The notes under the pieces were generated by a model. That model worked only from the letters and a program-made list of their open reading frames with translations. It was not told the origin of the DNA and ran no database searches. Positions 1 through 8,121 of a stretch of 35,320 nucleotides of DNA are shown in pieces (position 1 is the stretch's first letter; each line of letters starts with the position of its first letter). Position numbers and translations under genes: made by a program. Source of the DNA: Prevotellaceae bacterium (lineage in GTDB: Bacteria; Bacteroidota; Bacteroidia; Bacteroidales; UBA932); contig JAISXF010000067.1 in NCBI GenBank assembly GCA_031270845.1, positions 1 to 35,320 of the forward strand, written 5' to 3'.

Positions 1-1
1 A

Positions 2-1201
2 CTATCTCGCGTGGGAGGTCTCAACCATTCTCAAACAGCAAACCACCGGGGAGGACTGCTTGGGAAAATAGATGCCTCACTTAACCAAAAACTGCAAAAG
101 GTTAAGTGGGGCGAGTTTACAATAGGCAGTTTGTTTGAAGTCGTGGGAACAAAATCGTTAGATAGTAATGCTATTACTTTTACAAAAAAGGGAATAAATT
201 TTGTTGGTAGAACATTTGAAAACAATGGAATTCAAGGAAAAATTGAAAAGCAAGATTTTGAACCTAATAAGCCATTTTCCATTACAGCAACAGTTATTGG
301 CAATTATAAATATGTAAAATATCAAAAAGAGCATTATTATTGTTCTCAAAATATCAACAAATTAACTCCAAAATTTGAAATGAGTGAAAATGTTGCTTAT
401 TTTATGATAACGAATATTTATAAATTTGTTTCTCAATATAACGGACAACAAGGTGGTTATAAATTAGAAGATATGAAAAAATTTAAAATCCACCTTCCCG
501 TTGACCAAAACAACCAAATAAATTTTGCTTTTATGGAATCATTTGTCGCTGAACTGGAAGTTCAGCGTGTCGCTGAACTGGAAGCCTACTTAAACGCTAC
601 TGGATTGACCGATTACACGTTGACCGAAGACGAACAAAAGGCGTTGGAAAGGTTTGAAAAAGGGGAAGTGGAGTTTGAGGAAGTGAATATTATTGATTAT
701 TTTACAATTAAAAATTCAGGCAACATTTTAGCAAAGGACATTGTAGAAAACAGTGGCAATATTCCGTATTTGTCTGCTTCAAAAGAAAATAACGCAGTAA
801 GTTCTTATATTTTATATAACGAAAAATTTATTGATAAAGGAAATTGTGTGTTTATAGGTGGAAAAACTTTTGTTGTAAGTTATCAAGAGAAAGATTTTTT
901 CTCGAATGACAGCCATAATTTATCTTTATATTTGATTGAAAGAGAAAAACAAAACAGATTTACAAATTTATGTTTTGCAACTTGCATAAACAAATCATTA
1001 AGTCCTTTGTATTCTTGGGATAATTCAATCAGCAAAGCAAAAATCAAAAAAGACAAAATTTCATTACCTACCACCGCCACCCACCCCGATTACGCTTTTA
1101 TGCAGACCTTAATTTCGGCGGTTCAGAAGTTGGTAATCGCCGATGTAGTGCGGTATGCCGACAGAAAGATAGCGACGACGAAGAGCCTTTTAGACGTTTA
1201 G
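2..1201 (+). CDS. hsdS: Type I restriction-modification specificity subunit (HsdS-like), probably 5'-partial
   Basis: This protein would supply DNA target recognition to a type I (or type I-like) restriction-modification complex. The frame is open to the left edge; a GTG at 11 is the first possible start seen, but residues before about 33 do not look like a normal HsdS start, so the gene may begin outside the window. Two target-recognition halves are visible, roughly residues 33-190 and 233-370, each followed by a helical conserved stretch. The central linker carries a repeated VAEL motif about 8 residues apart. The C-terminus looks complete. The hsdM and hsdR partners are not in the window and would be expected to the left. 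The gene is much richer in AT than its neighbours, which suggests horizontal acquisition. Family assignment is fairly secure; the target sequence cannot be told. Confidence 0.78.
   Translation, partial: LSRVGGLNHSQTANHRGGLLGKIDASLNQKLQKVKWGEFTIGSLFEVVGTKSLDSNAITFTKKGINFVGRTFENNGIQGKIEKQDFEPNKPFSITATVIGNYKYVKYQKEHYYCSQNINKLTPKFEMSENVAYFMITNIYKFVSQYNGQQGGYKLEDMKKFKIHLPVDQNNQINFAFMESFVAELEVQRVAELEAYLNATGLTDYTLTEDEQKALERFEKGEVEFEEVNIIDYFTIKNSGNILAKDIVENSGNIPYLSASKENNAVSSYILYNEKFIDKGNCVFIGGKTFVVSYQEKDFFSNDSHNLSLYLIEREKQNRFTNLCFATCINKSLSPLYSWDNSISKAKIKKDKISLPTTATHPDYAFMQTLISAVQKLVIADVVRYADRKIATTKSLLDV
545..584 (+). repeat. 16-bp direct repeat in the central linker of hsdS
   Basis: The 16-mer GTCGCTGAACTGGAAG occurs at 545-560 and again at 569-584, a period of 24 bp (8 codons, VAELEVQR). 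It lies between the two target-recognition domains. In EcoR124-type enzymes the number of such linker repeats (TAEL) sets the spacing of the two half-sites, so this repeat could change specificity by slippage or recombination. Confidence 0.7.
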
Positions 1202-1273
1202 ACATTAGACTTTGAGACATTAAACAACGTCTCAAAATCTCTCATCTCCTCGTTTGCTTACGACAGCATCCGG

Positions 1274-1533
1274 ATTGTCGAAGACAGAAACTCAATTGTC
1301 GAAGACAGAAACTCAATTGGCGAAGACAGAAACTTGATTGGCGAAGACAGAAACTTGATTGGCGAAGACAGAAACTTGATTGGCGAAGACAGAAACTTGA
1401 TTGGCGAAGACAGAAACTTGATTGTCGAAGACAGAAACTTGATTGTCGAAGACAGAAACTTGATTGGCGAAGACAGAAACTTGATTGGCGAAGACAGAAA
1501 CTTGATTGGCGAAGACAGAAACTTGATTGTCGA
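1274..1533. repeat. Array A: 12 tandem 21-bp units
   Basis: Twelve units of exactly 21 bp run from 1274 to 1525, followed by a partial unit to 1533. Each unit is three heptads: ATTGGCG (or ATTGTCG), AAGACAG, AAACTTG. The first two units end in AAACTCA. Variation is limited to a few positions. Because 21 is a multiple of 3, long repetitive reading frames exist on both strands (7-residue periods), but there is no sign that they are translated. The array ends 15 bp before the -33 element of the LysE-family promoter. It fills the gap between hsdS and that gene, together with the heptad-like words (AGAC every 7-8 bp) that straddle the hsdS stop codon. Confidence 0.95.
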
Positions 1534-1548
1534 CTACCGTCGGGAGTA

Positions 1549-1580
1549 TTTGCATTTTTTATCTAAAATCTATACCTTTG
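1549..1580 (+). promoter_or_regulatory. Bacteroidetes promoter for the LysE-family gene
   Basis: TTTG at 1549-1552 and TACCTTTG at 1573-1580 are separated by 20 bp, matching the Bacteroidetes consensus TTTG-N19-21-TAnnTTTG. The ATG at 1590 lies only about ten bases beyond the -7 element, so the transcript would be nearly leaderless. Confidence 0.75.
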
Positions 1581-1589
1581 CACACGATT

Positions 1590-2234
1590 ATGGATACAGG
1601 ATTTTTTAAAGGAATATTAGTGGGACTGGGTGCGTCCATTCCCTTAGGCCCGATAGGCGTTTTGGTCGTACAGCGAACTATCAGCAAGGGGCGTAATTCG
1701 GGCTTTATTTCCGGTCTCGGCGCCGCTACGGCCGATACTATTTTTGCTGCTTTGGCCGTACTCAGCCTGGCCTTTGTACAACGCATCTTCGATGCGAACG
1801 AAGCGTATTTTCTTCTCTTTGGCGGATTGCTGGTGGCGGCCATCGGGCTGTCGGTTTACCTGACCAATCCTATCAAACAGCTTCGGCGCAAAAGAGGCGC
1901 CACGCATTCGTTTGAAGACTATATTTCGGTCTTCCTGCTTACGCTTTCCAACCCCGGCGCTACGTTTCTGATGCTGGCGCTCTTTGCGCTGGTTGGGGTA
2001 GATGTCGATAAGCAGTCGGGGGCATTGAATATTGTGATTGTCTTATGGGGCGTGGTAATAGGCGCGGCGGCGTGGTGGTTTTTGCTGAGCTGGCTGATCA
2101 GTCATTTTCGCGATCGCTTCCGCATCCGGCAATTGTGGTATATCAACCGGATTGCAGGCATTGTGATTATGGTACTCGGCATCATTTCCGTTTTCGGCGG
2201 GCTGGAACGTCTGCTGCTGCCGTTGCTGCATTAA
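1590..2234 (+). CDS. LysE-family amino-acid exporter
   Basis: A 214-residue polytopic inner-membrane protein of the LysE/RhtB exporter superfamily, expected to export an amino acid or related small molecule. The N-terminal helix carries the typical pattern PLGPIGVLV, followed by about five further hydrophobic segments and the conserved NPG in the fourth (near residue 124). The ATG at 1590 is chosen because the promoter -7 element is at 1573-1580, so the longer frame beginning at 1527 would start inside untranscribed DNA and array A. The gene stands alone: hsdS and array A precede it and it converges on rng over a shared terminator. The substrate cannot be predicted. Confidence 0.85.
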   Translation: MDTGFFKGILVGLGASIPLGPIGVLVVQRTISKGRNSGFISGLGAATADTIFAALAVLSLAFVQRIFDANEAYFLLFGGLLVAAIGLSVYLTNPIKQLRRKRGATHSFEDYISVFLLTLSNPGATFLMLALFALVGVDVDKQSGALNIVIVLWGVVIGAAAWWFLLSWLISHFRDRFRIRQLWYINRIAGIVIMVLGIISVFGGLERLLLPLLH

Positions 2235-2236
2235 AA

Positions 2237-2262
2237 AACGGGAGCTACTTCCAGCTCCCGTT
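2237..2262. terminator. Bidirectional terminator between the LysE-family gene and rng
   Basis: A perfect 10-bp stem (AACGGGAGCT / AGCTCCCGTT) encloses a 6-base loop. On the minus strand it is followed by a T run, so it should end rng; on the plus strand it follows the LysE stop codon directly. Confidence 0.85.
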
Positions 2263-2294
2263 ATCATTCAATTGCCCATCATCGTTCGACGTTG

Positions 2295-3839
2295 TTAGAC
2301 GATAATTTTATCCCCGTTTTTATCAAACCATTGATGCTCCAGTAGCGCGTAGGAGTTTATGGCTTTTATCCGCAGGCGGCAGTTGTTTTTCCATGCCCAC
2401 CGGCGGCGGCGTGAAATAAGGCCGCTCTTCAGGTATATTGCCATATAAGGATGCAACTTCAGCGTCAAATCTTTGATTTTCTTTTCCTGCGTCAGATAAA
2501 CCAGCTGGTTTTGCAGCATCTCGTCGAAGAGGATAGACGGCACTATCTTCCCTGTTCCCCGACAGGCCGGGCATTGCTCGTTGTTATTGATTTGCGTTGC
2601 CGGCCGCACACGCTGGCGGGTCATCTGCATCAATCCGAACTTCGACAAAGGCAGGATATTATGCCTCGACCGGTCGTTTTCCATCAACGAGCGCATGTGG
2701 ACAAACAGTTTATTACGGTTATCCGGCTTATCCAGATCAATAAAATCGACAACGATGATGCCGCCGATGTCACGCAAACGCAATTGCCGTACCACTTCGG
2801 TCGCCGCTGCTATATTGACTTCCAGCGCCTGTTCTTCCTGCGTTTTATCGCCGCGCGTCCGGCCGCTGTTGACATCTATCACATGCAACGCTTCGGTCTG
2901 CTCCATAATCATATAGGCGCCATTCCGCAACGATACGTATTTCCCAAACGAACTGCGAATTTGTCTCGATACATTAAAACGCTCGAATATAGGGTCGCGA
3001 CCGGTATAAAGTTTCACGATTTTTTCCTGCTCCGGCGCAATCGATCCGACGTATTCCTTTATTTCTTCGTACAGCGAGTTATCGTTGACATGTATATTAT
3101 TATAGGTAACATTCAGCATATCGCGCAGGATTGCCGATGTGCGGTTAATTTCACTAACTAATAACTGCGGCGGGCGCGAGGTACGAATTTTATCGGCGCA
3201 CGATTCCCAGCGTTTAATCAACGCATTGAGTTCCGGCGCCAGCGTCGCCGTCTTTTTCCCTTCGGCCACCGTGCGTACAATCACGCCGAACCCCGGCGGG
3301 ATAATGCTGCGCACAAGCCGCTCCATCCGTTTACGCTCTTCGCGCTGTTCGATTTTTTGGGAAATGGATATTTTATCGGAAAACGGGAGAAGCACCAGGT
3401 TACGACCGGCGATTGAAATCTCCGCCGTCAAGCGCGGGCCTTTGGTCGATATGGATTCTTTAACAATCTGTACCAAAATGGCCTGTCCCTGTGTAAGAAC
3501 ATCGGTAATTTTACCTCCTTTCGGCAGAACTTGGTCACTAGATTTCGGCGCGGTTACAGTCGGGCGTTGGTTAAGCTGCGCTTTTTTCACATAACCGTTC
3601 AAGACATTGAAGTGAAGCCCCAAATCGAAATAATGCAGGAACGCATCCTTCTCGTCGCCCACGTCAACAAATGCAGCATTCAAGGAAGGCAGAATCCGTT
3701 TGACCTTCCCTAAATATATATCGCCCACCGAATAATTACTGGATGTATTTTCTTTTGTAAGCTCAACTAATCGCCTGTCTTCCAGTAATGCTATAGCTAT
3801 TTCCGACGTTGTAACGTCTATAATCAGCTCTCTTTCCAT
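2295..3839 (-). CDS. rng: Ribonuclease E/G family protein (RNase G)
   Basis: A 514-residue endoribonuclease of the RNase E/G family, acting in 5'-end-dependent cleavage of mRNA and in rRNA maturation in the cytoplasm. An S1 RNA-binding domain lies at about 37-130. The catalytic core contains the DVNSGR and VDFIDLD motifs that supply the magnesium-binding aspartates (roughly residues 320-370). The zinc-link CPACRGTG begins at residue 423. The length fits RNase G without the long RNase E scaffold tail. The ATG at 3839 gives the expected start (MERELIIDV). In related Bacteroidetes rng lies downstream of HU, as here. A terminator-like hairpin at 3892-3919 and a promoter-like sequence at 3855-3888 suggest partly independent transcription. 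Confidence 0.93.
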   Translation of the reverse strand: MERELIIDVTTSEIAIALLEDRRLVELTKENTSSNYSVGDIYLGKVKRILPSLNAAFVDVGDEKDAFLHYFDLGLHFNVLNGYVKKAQLNQRPTVTAPKSSDQVLPKGGKITDVLTQGQAILVQIVKESISTKGPRLTAEISIAGRNLVLLPFSDKISISQKIEQREERKRMERLVRSIIPPGFGVIVRTVAEGKKTATLAPELNALIKRWESCADKIRTSRPPQLLVSEINRTSAILRDMLNVTYNNIHVNDNSLYEEIKEYVGSIAPEQEKIVKLYTGRDPIFERFNVSRQIRSSFGKYVSLRNGAYMIMEQTEALHVIDVNSGRTRGDKTQEEQALEVNIAAATEVVRQLRLRDIGGIIVVDFIDLDKPDNRNKLFVHMRSLMENDRSRHNILPLSKFGLMQMTRQRVRPATQINNNEQCPACRGTGKIVPSILFDEMLQNQLVYLTQEKKIKDLTLKLHPYMAIYLKSGLISRRRRWAWKNNCRLRIKAINSYALLEHQWFDKNGDKIIV

Positions 3840-3854
3840 TCAATAGTAAATGCA

Positions 3855-3888
3855 CAAATTTTACGCACAATAAACACATTATAACAAA
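3855..3888 (-). promoter_or_regulatory. Possible promoter for rng
   Basis: On the minus strand TTTTG lies 21 bp before a TAAAATTTG sequence, a near match to TTTG-N-TAnnTTTG with one extra base in the -7 box. It would start transcription just before the rng ATG at 3839. Confidence 0.35.
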
Positions 3889-3891
3889 ACC

Positions 3892-3919
3892 AACCCGATA
3901 GAAACAAATTCATCGGGTT
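3892..3919. terminator. Hairpin between the COX24-like gene and rng
   Basis: An 8-bp stem (AACCCGAT / ATCGGGTT) encloses a 12-base loop. T-rich sequence follows on both strands (GTTTTTG on plus, GGTTTTG on minus). On the minus strand it would end, or attenuate, the HU to COX24-like transcript before rng. Confidence 0.6.
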
Positions 3920-3953
3920 GTTTTTGCTAACCACACATATTACGTCTTATGCG

Positions 3954-4046
3954 TTATCTTTTCTTTTTATGACGATTCTTACGAAGACGTTTTTTGCGTT
4001 TATGCGTAGACATTTTATGTCTTTTTCTTTTTTTTCCGCTCGGCAT
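3954..4046 (-). CDS. 30-residue highly basic protein, AURKAIP1/COX24-domain type
   Basis: Translating the minus strand from the ATG at 4046 to the TAA at 3954 gives 30 residues, 20 of them Lys, Arg or His. It begins MPSGKKRKRHKMSTHKRKKR and ends with a cluster of basic residues. This matches the short COX24/AURKAIP1-like proteins that Bacteroidetes encode beside HU, as recalled. The family is related to mitochondrial mS38 and actinobacterial bS22, so a role as a small ribosome-associated protein is likely by homology but not shown by the sequence. It lies 20 bp downstream of the HU stop codon, so the two are probably cotranscribed. It is too short for most gene finders. Confidence rests on the unusual composition and the context. 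Confidence 0.85.
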   Translation of the reverse strand: MPSGKKRKRHKMSTHKRKKRLRKNRHKKKR

Positions 4047-4066
4047 AAATCTGTGTGTTCAATTAA

Positions 4067-4357
4067 TTATTTTACTTTCACATTTGTTTTCACCCGATTA
4101 CTAAACACTTTCGCCGGTTTGAACGCCGGGATGTTATGTTCGGGGATCACCAATGTCGTGTTTTTGGAAATATTGCGAGCTGTTTTCTTCGCACGCTTTT
4201 TCACAATAAAACTTCCGAAGCCGCGCAAATATACATTCTTGTTGCTCGACAACGAATTTTTTACTACTTCCATAAACGTTTCTACCGTCCTTTGGACGTT
4301 TACTTTTTCAATGCCAGTACTTTTGGCAATTTCATTAACAATGTCTGCTTTTGTCAT
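4067..4357 (-). CDS. HU/IHF-family nucleoid protein
   Basis: A 96-residue histone-like DNA-binding protein of the HU/IHF family, which bends and compacts DNA as a dimer. The N-terminal helices begin MTKADIVNEIAKSTGI, and the RGFGSF hinge and the basic arm with the PAF-type tip (NIPAFKPAK) are present and in order. The length is normal. It is first in a minus-strand unit with the COX24-like gene and has its own promoter at 4404-4433, giving a leader of about 40 bases that is rich in A and T, as usual in this phylum. Confidence 0.95.
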   Translation of the reverse strand: MTKADIVNEIAKSTGIEKVNVQRTVETFMEVVKNSLSSNKNVYLRGFGSFIVKKRAKKTARNISKNTTLVIPEHNIPAFKPAKVFSNRVKTNVKVK

Positions 4358-4403
4358 AATTTTTTAATTTTAATTAGTTTCTTTATTTTAACAAATTTGA
4401 ATG

Positions 4404-4433
4404 CAAAAGTACAATAATTTTTTGACATACAAA
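4404..4433 (-). promoter_or_regulatory. Promoter of the HU gene
   Basis: On the minus strand TTTG (4433-4430) is followed after 18 bp by TACTTTTG (4411-4404), which fits TAnnTTTG. The spacer is one base shorter than the usual 19-21. Confidence 0.65.
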
Positions 4434-5034
4434 AAAATATTTGCCAAAAAACAAAATATTTTTCAACATTTTTTATTTTGCCTGTTTATTTCATCTTTTT
4501 ATACTGGGGTATCCGGCCATACACCTATTATATATATGGTGTAATTTTCGTTCTTTCATCAAATCTAAAAATAACAAATGTAAATATATTAATATACAAA
4601 TGTAATAATTATTGGTAATAATCCTTTCGGTTTACAAATGTAGCAATCCGCGTCTGACAAGATTTTTATTACATTTGTAAATCGTCCATAATTATACAAA
4701 TAATATACTTAAAATCAGTGATTTTAAAATTTTACTTATTCTGCTGTTTGCAATAAATTCTGCACAGTTAGCCTTCTTACCCCTAACGGATTGATAAAAT
4801 ACTTTTTCTAAAAGCAAAAACACTTAAAACCCACTACTTTTTGCATATTTATATGAAGGATAGCTATCATTTATGGCTTCCTATAGTTAATGCGTTTTTT
4901 TACGGTTATATTCAATCGAATAATGATTAGTTTGCCGGATTAGGCATTTGCAGGTATTACAAATGTAAATTATACGCTGATTACAAATGTAAACTAAATT
5001 ATGCTTACATTTGTATCTTTAAAAGTTTACAAAT
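4434..5034. promoter_or_regulatory. AT-rich control region with repeated TTACA-WW-TGTAA palindromes
   Basis: This 600-bp stretch holds no convincing gene. The 12-bp palindrome TTACA-AA-TGTAA (or its complement with TT) occurs perfectly at 4669-4680, 4957-4968 and 4981-4992, and with one mismatch at 4572-4583, 4594-4605, 4632-4643 and 5005-5016. A half-site at 5027-5038 overlaps the start codon of the XRE gene. The three promoter-proximal sites (4957, 4981, 5005) are spaced exactly 24 bp. One strand of every site contains TACATTTG, a good -7 element, so a bound repressor would cover the promoter. A separate inverted repeat TACACC/GGTGTA is at 4520-4543. The likeliest reading is an operator cluster for the adjacent regulator. 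Confidence 0.75.
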
Positions 5035-5472
5035 ATGACAGAGCGATTATCTCAATTTTTAAAGGCAGAGCAACTCACTGCTGCTAATTTTGCCGACCAG
5101 ATAGGCGTACAGCGTGCCGGCGTATCACATATCCTGTCGGGGCGCAATAAGCCCGGCTGTGATTTTCTGGAGAAATTTATTAAGCGGTTTCCGGCAGTAA
5201 ATATCGAGTGGTTTATTACCGGCAAGGGGAAAATGTACAAGGAGCAAGTCATGCCCGAATTGTTTGGGACGCCGGCAGACATTCAGCCCCGCCTTTCGGG
5301 TACGTCCGAAGAGCCGGAACCGCCTGTGGCGACAACTCCTCTCCCGCCCTATTGCACGAAAGCCGCCACGCAGCTACCGGATGAGGCAATGGAAAAAAAT
5401 ATAGAGAAAGTAATTATTCTTTATTCGGACAATACGTTTAGCGCGTACTCGCCAAACCCGTCCTCCTTATAG
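5035..5472 (+). CDS. XRE-family helix-turn-helix regulator
   Basis: A 145-residue protein with an N-terminal XRE/Cro-type helix-turn-helix at about 6-60 (recognition region [20 protein letters not shown]). A proline-rich, probably disordered linker (about 85-115) follows, then a short C-terminal beta segment ([16 protein letters not shown]), a tail I recall from other Bacteroidetes XRE proteins. It should bind DNA as a dimer. The repeated TTACA-WW-TGTAA palindromes upstream, one touching the start codon, point to autoregulation; that link is inference. The gene converges on aspS, and the two coding regions overlap tail to tail by 6 bp (5467-5472). The ATG at 5035 is preferred because the HTH starts directly after it. 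Confidence 0.85.
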   Translation: MTERLSQFLKAEQLTAANFADQIGVQRAGVSHILSGRNKPGCDFLEKFIKRFPAVNIEWFITGKGKMYKEQVMPELFGTPADIQPRLSGTSEEPEPPVATTPLPPYCTKAATQLPDEAMEKNIEKVIILYSDNTFSAYSPNPSSL

Positions 5473-7224
5473 CGCGCTCTTTAAATACAGCTCTTTCATT
5501 TGCACCTCGTCGATTTTTGAGGGGGCGTCGAGCATGACGTCGCGGCCGGTGTTGTTTTTGGGAAATGCAATGTAATCGCGGATGGTTTCCTGCCCGCCGA
5601 AGAGGGCGCACCAGCGGTCGAAGCCAAAGGCTATGCCTCCGTGCGGCGGGGCGCCATACCGAAAGGCATTGATAATAAACCCGAATTTGTAGTTCGCTTC
5701 TTCCTCGCTAAAGCCTAATACTTCAAACATGCGCCGCTGCACGTTCGAATCATGGATGCGAATAGAGCCGCCGCCGATTTCGACACCGTTCAGCACAAAG
5801 TCGTAGGCATTGGCATTCACTTGGGCGATGGCGTGGCGGTCGGCAGCATAGAATTTCGGTAAATCTTCGGGTTTGGGCGACGTAAAGGGGTGGTGCATGG
5901 CATAGAAACGCTGCGTTTCGTCGTCCCATTCAAGCAGGGGGAAGTCATATACCCAGAGCGGCGCAAAGACATTGTTCGGGCGCAGGCCCAAGCGGTTGCC
6001 CATCTCAATACGCAGGGCGCCCAACATTTCCTGTGTTTTCTTTTTATCGCCCGACAGGAGCAAAATCAAATCGCCTTGCGAGGCGCGGCATTGGTCGGCT
6101 ATGGCGGCTAAGTGGTCGGGGGTATAGAATTTATCGATGCTCGATTTTATTCCGTCGGTTGTCCGGCGAATATAAACCATGCCTTTGGCTCCGATTTGCG
6201 GGCGTTTGACCCATTCGGTCAATTCGTCGAGCTGCTTGCGCGTATAGTCGGCGCAGGCCGGTACACAAATGCCGCCGATGTACGGGGCGCTGTCGAATAC
6301 TGCGAAGTTTTTTCCTTTCACGGCATCGGTGAGGTCGCTGATGCGCATGTCGAAGCGGATGTCGGGCTTGTCGGAGCCATAGTAGTTGATGGCGTCGGCG
6401 TAGCTCATACGCGGAAAGGCCGTGGTCCATTCCATTCCCAATACGGATTTGAAAAGGTGCTTCGCCAGCCCTTCAAAGGTTTGTAGAATGTCTTCGCGTT
6501 CGACAAAAGCCATTTCGCAGTCGATTTGGGTAAATTCCGGCTGGCGGTCGGCGCGCAGGTCTTCGTCGCGGAAGCAGCGGACGATTTGGAAATAGCGGTC
6601 GTAGCCGGCGACCATTAATAATTGTTTAAATGTTTGGGGGCTTTGCGGGAGGGCGTAAAATTCGCCGGGGTTCATGCGCGAAGGCACCACAAAATCGCGG
6701 GCGCCTTCGGGGGTCGATTTGATTAAAAACGGAGTTTCTATTTCCAAAAACTGCTGGCTGTCTAAATAGCTGCGTACTTCCTGAGCCATTCGGTGGCGTA
6801 GCCGGATGGCTTGTTGCAGAGGCGCACGGCGCAGGTCGAGGTAGCGGAAGCGGGCTCGCAGTTCTTCGCCGCCGTCGCTGTCGTCTTCGATGGTGAATGG
6901 CGGCGTGTCGGCGGGGTTCAGGACGGCAATGGCGGCAGTAGCTATTTCGATGTCGCCGGTAGCGATTTTCGGGTTTTTGTTGCTTCGTTCGACGACCGCG
7001 CCGGTTACTTGCAGAACAAATTCACGCCCCAGCGCGGCGGCGGTTTCGCGTACAGCGGCCGGCGACTCGTCATTGACCGTTAATTGCGTAATTCCGTAGC
7101 GGTCGCGCAGGTCGATAAATGTCATGCCGCCAAAGTTGCGGATACGCTGCACCCATCCGGCCAGCGTTACTTGTTGTCCTTTGTGTTGCAGGCGGAGTTC
7201 GCCGCAGGAGTGTGTTCTATACAT
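5467..7224 (-). CDS. aspS: Aspartyl-tRNA synthetase
   Basis: A 585-residue class II aminoacyl-tRNA synthetase that charges tRNA-Asp in the cytoplasm. The N-terminal OB-fold anticodon domain (about 1-105) begins [11 protein letters not shown]. Motif 2 ([18 protein letters not shown]) and motif 3 ([15 protein letters not shown]) are present, and the bacterial GAD insertion lies between them. The length is typical of bacterial AspRS. The frame stays open well upstream, but the ATG at 7224 is chosen because the OB-fold starts there and a TACCTTTG promoter element lies at 7251-7258. The last codons overlap the XRE gene on the other strand. Confidence 0.96.
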   Translation of the reverse strand: MYRTHSCGELRLQHKGQQVTLAGWVQRIRNFGGMTFIDLRDRYGITQLTVNDESPAAVRETAAALGREFVLQVTGAVVERSNKNPKIATGDIEIATAAIAVLNPADTPPFTIEDDSDGGEELRARFRYLDLRRAPLQQAIRLRHRMAQEVRSYLDSQQFLEIETPFLIKSTPEGARDFVVPSRMNPGEFYALPQSPQTFKQLLMVAGYDRYFQIVRCFRDEDLRADRQPEFTQIDCEMAFVEREDILQTFEGLAKHLFKSVLGMEWTTAFPRMSYADAINYYGSDKPDIRFDMRISDLTDAVKGKNFAVFDSAPYIGGICVPACADYTRKQLDELTEWVKRPQIGAKGMVYIRRTTDGIKSSIDKFYTPDHLAAIADQCRASQGDLILLLSGDKKKTQEMLGALRIEMGNRLGLRPNNVFAPLWVYDFPLLEWDDETQRFYAMHHPFTSPKPEDLPKFYAADRHAIAQVNANAYDFVLNGVEIGGGSIRIHDSNVQRRMFEVLGFSEEEANYKFGFIINAFRYGAPPHGGIAFGFDRWCALFGGQETIRDYIAFPKNNTGRDVMLDAPSKIDEVQMKELYLKSAL

Positions 7225-7250
7225 CGGTATGCTTTTTTTAAAATTAGCCG

Positions 7251-7258
7251 CAAAGGTA
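7251..7258 (-). promoter_or_regulatory. -7 promoter element of aspS
   Basis: TACCTTTG on the minus strand lies 27 bases before the aspS ATG. No clear TTTG is found at the usual -33 distance. Confidence 0.55.
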
Positions 7259-7280
7259 GTCATTTTTGATTTACGGGCTG

Positions 7281-7865
7281 TCAGCAAATCCGCATTTTCA
7301 ACATTTCCGTCCCGTTGAGCGAAGCGCGCAGCTCGTCGCCGGCGTGGAGGGTGGCGGTAGCAAGGGAGGTCTGCAGGAAAAGGTAATCGCCCATGCGGAA
7401 GGTGAGGAACTGCGAGACGTGGGCAATGGCCTCTTCGACGGAATGCCGGAAGCAGGACGCATCGGCGCAGCGAAGTTCGCCGTTGAGCGATAACCCGAAG
7501 CGGCATTGCCCGATGGCGCCGAGGCCGGCAAGGGGGATAAATTCCGCACCCAGAGGGGCGGCAAAGTCGAACGCACGGGCGCAATCCTGCGGCAATCCCT
7601 GCCTCGCGCACTGCGCGAGGAGGTCGTGCGCCGTCATCGACAGACCGAGGCCGACGGCATCGAAATAGCGGGCGGCAAACGCAGCCCGAATGCTGCGTCC
7701 CAGGCGGCTTATGCGAAACACCAGCGCCAGCCCGGCGCGCAGGTCATGCGTAAAATCGGGATGAAAAAACGGATGTCCGCTCCGCAGCAAGGCCGTATCG
7801 GGCTTAAGGTAGAATACGGGCGCCGGTACCGGTTTTTCCGAATGGGCTATAAAAATCAATTTCAT
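7281..7865 (-). CDS. Fumarylacetoacetate hydrolase-family protein lacking metal ligands
   Basis: A 194-residue FAH-fold protein. Family landmarks are clear: [14 protein letters not shown] (21-34), RISRLGRSI (51-59), [15 protein letters not shown] (96-110) and a C-terminal barrel. FAH enzymes hydrolyse or decarboxylate acylpyruvate-like substrates using a divalent metal held by an ExE pair and a later Asp. Aligned from memory, the ExE pair corresponds to Gly45 and Ala47 here and the Asp of the DFTARD-like motif to Ser76, so all three ligands are missing. The protein may be a pseudoenzyme or have a changed function. It lies just upstream of aspS, its stop codon 57 bp from the aspS ATG, with its own promoter at 7896-7903. 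Confidence 0.75.
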   Translation of the reverse strand: MKLIFIAHSEKPVPAPVFYLKPDTALLRSGHPFFHPDFTHDLRAGLALVFRISRLGRSIRAAFAARYFDAVGLGLSMTAHDLLAQCARQGLPQDCARAFDFAAPLGAEFIPLAGLGAIGQCRFGLSLNGELRCADASCFRHSVEEAIAHVSQFLTFRMGDYLFLQTSLATATLHAGDELRASLNGTEMLKMRIC

Positions 7866-8061
7866 TAGACGTTAGACTTTTTATTTTTCCAGCTGCAAAG
7901 GTATGCTTTTTAATTAGGAATTGTTTCTCTTTCTGCCGGTGCTGCTCGAGAGCCCGGACGTGCGTTTCATCGTCTTCATGCGCGTTACGCTGCTCTTTGA
8001 TGTTCCGCGTCCATGCGATATAATTCGCATCCTTTACCGGCTGTATGCTACCCATAGTCAA
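7804..8061 (-). CDS. Doubtful small hydrophilic ORF
   Basis: An 85-codon minus-strand frame starting at 8061 (alternative ATG at 8055). Its first 55 codons have G/C-rich third positions like neighbouring genes and encode a charged, helix-prone peptide (for example IAWTRNIKEQRNAHEDDE). Its end runs over the promoter at 7896-7903 and into the start of the FAH-family gene. It could be a real small protein, or a gene remnant whose end was replaced. No family was recognised. Confidence 0.3.
   Translation of the reverse strand: MTMGSIQPVKDANYIAWTRNIKEQRNAHEDDETHVRALEQHRQKEKQFLIKKHTFAAGKIKSLTSNEIDFYSPFGKTGTGARILP
7896..7903 (-). promoter_or_regulatory. -7 promoter element of the FAH-family gene
   Basis: TACCTTTG (followed by CAGC) on the minus strand, 31 bases before the ATG at 7865. 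The TTAGAC-type heptads ATTAGAC and GTTAGAC lie between promoter and start codon and overlap the start. Confidence 0.55.
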
Positions 8062-8121
8062 TTGGTTTTAAAATTAATACTTTTGTTTACAAGATGCCCG
8101 TGATGAACCAAAAGACACGTA

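Noticed and set aside
4853-4930. 25-codon plus-strand frame in the XRE control region
   Set aside because: No promoter, no recognisable motif and AT-rich composition like the surrounding non-coding DNA.
7225-7611. N-terminal extension of aspS to 7611
   Set aside because: The extension is Arg/Pro-rich out-of-frame translation of the FAH-family gene and crosses the promoter at 7251-7258.
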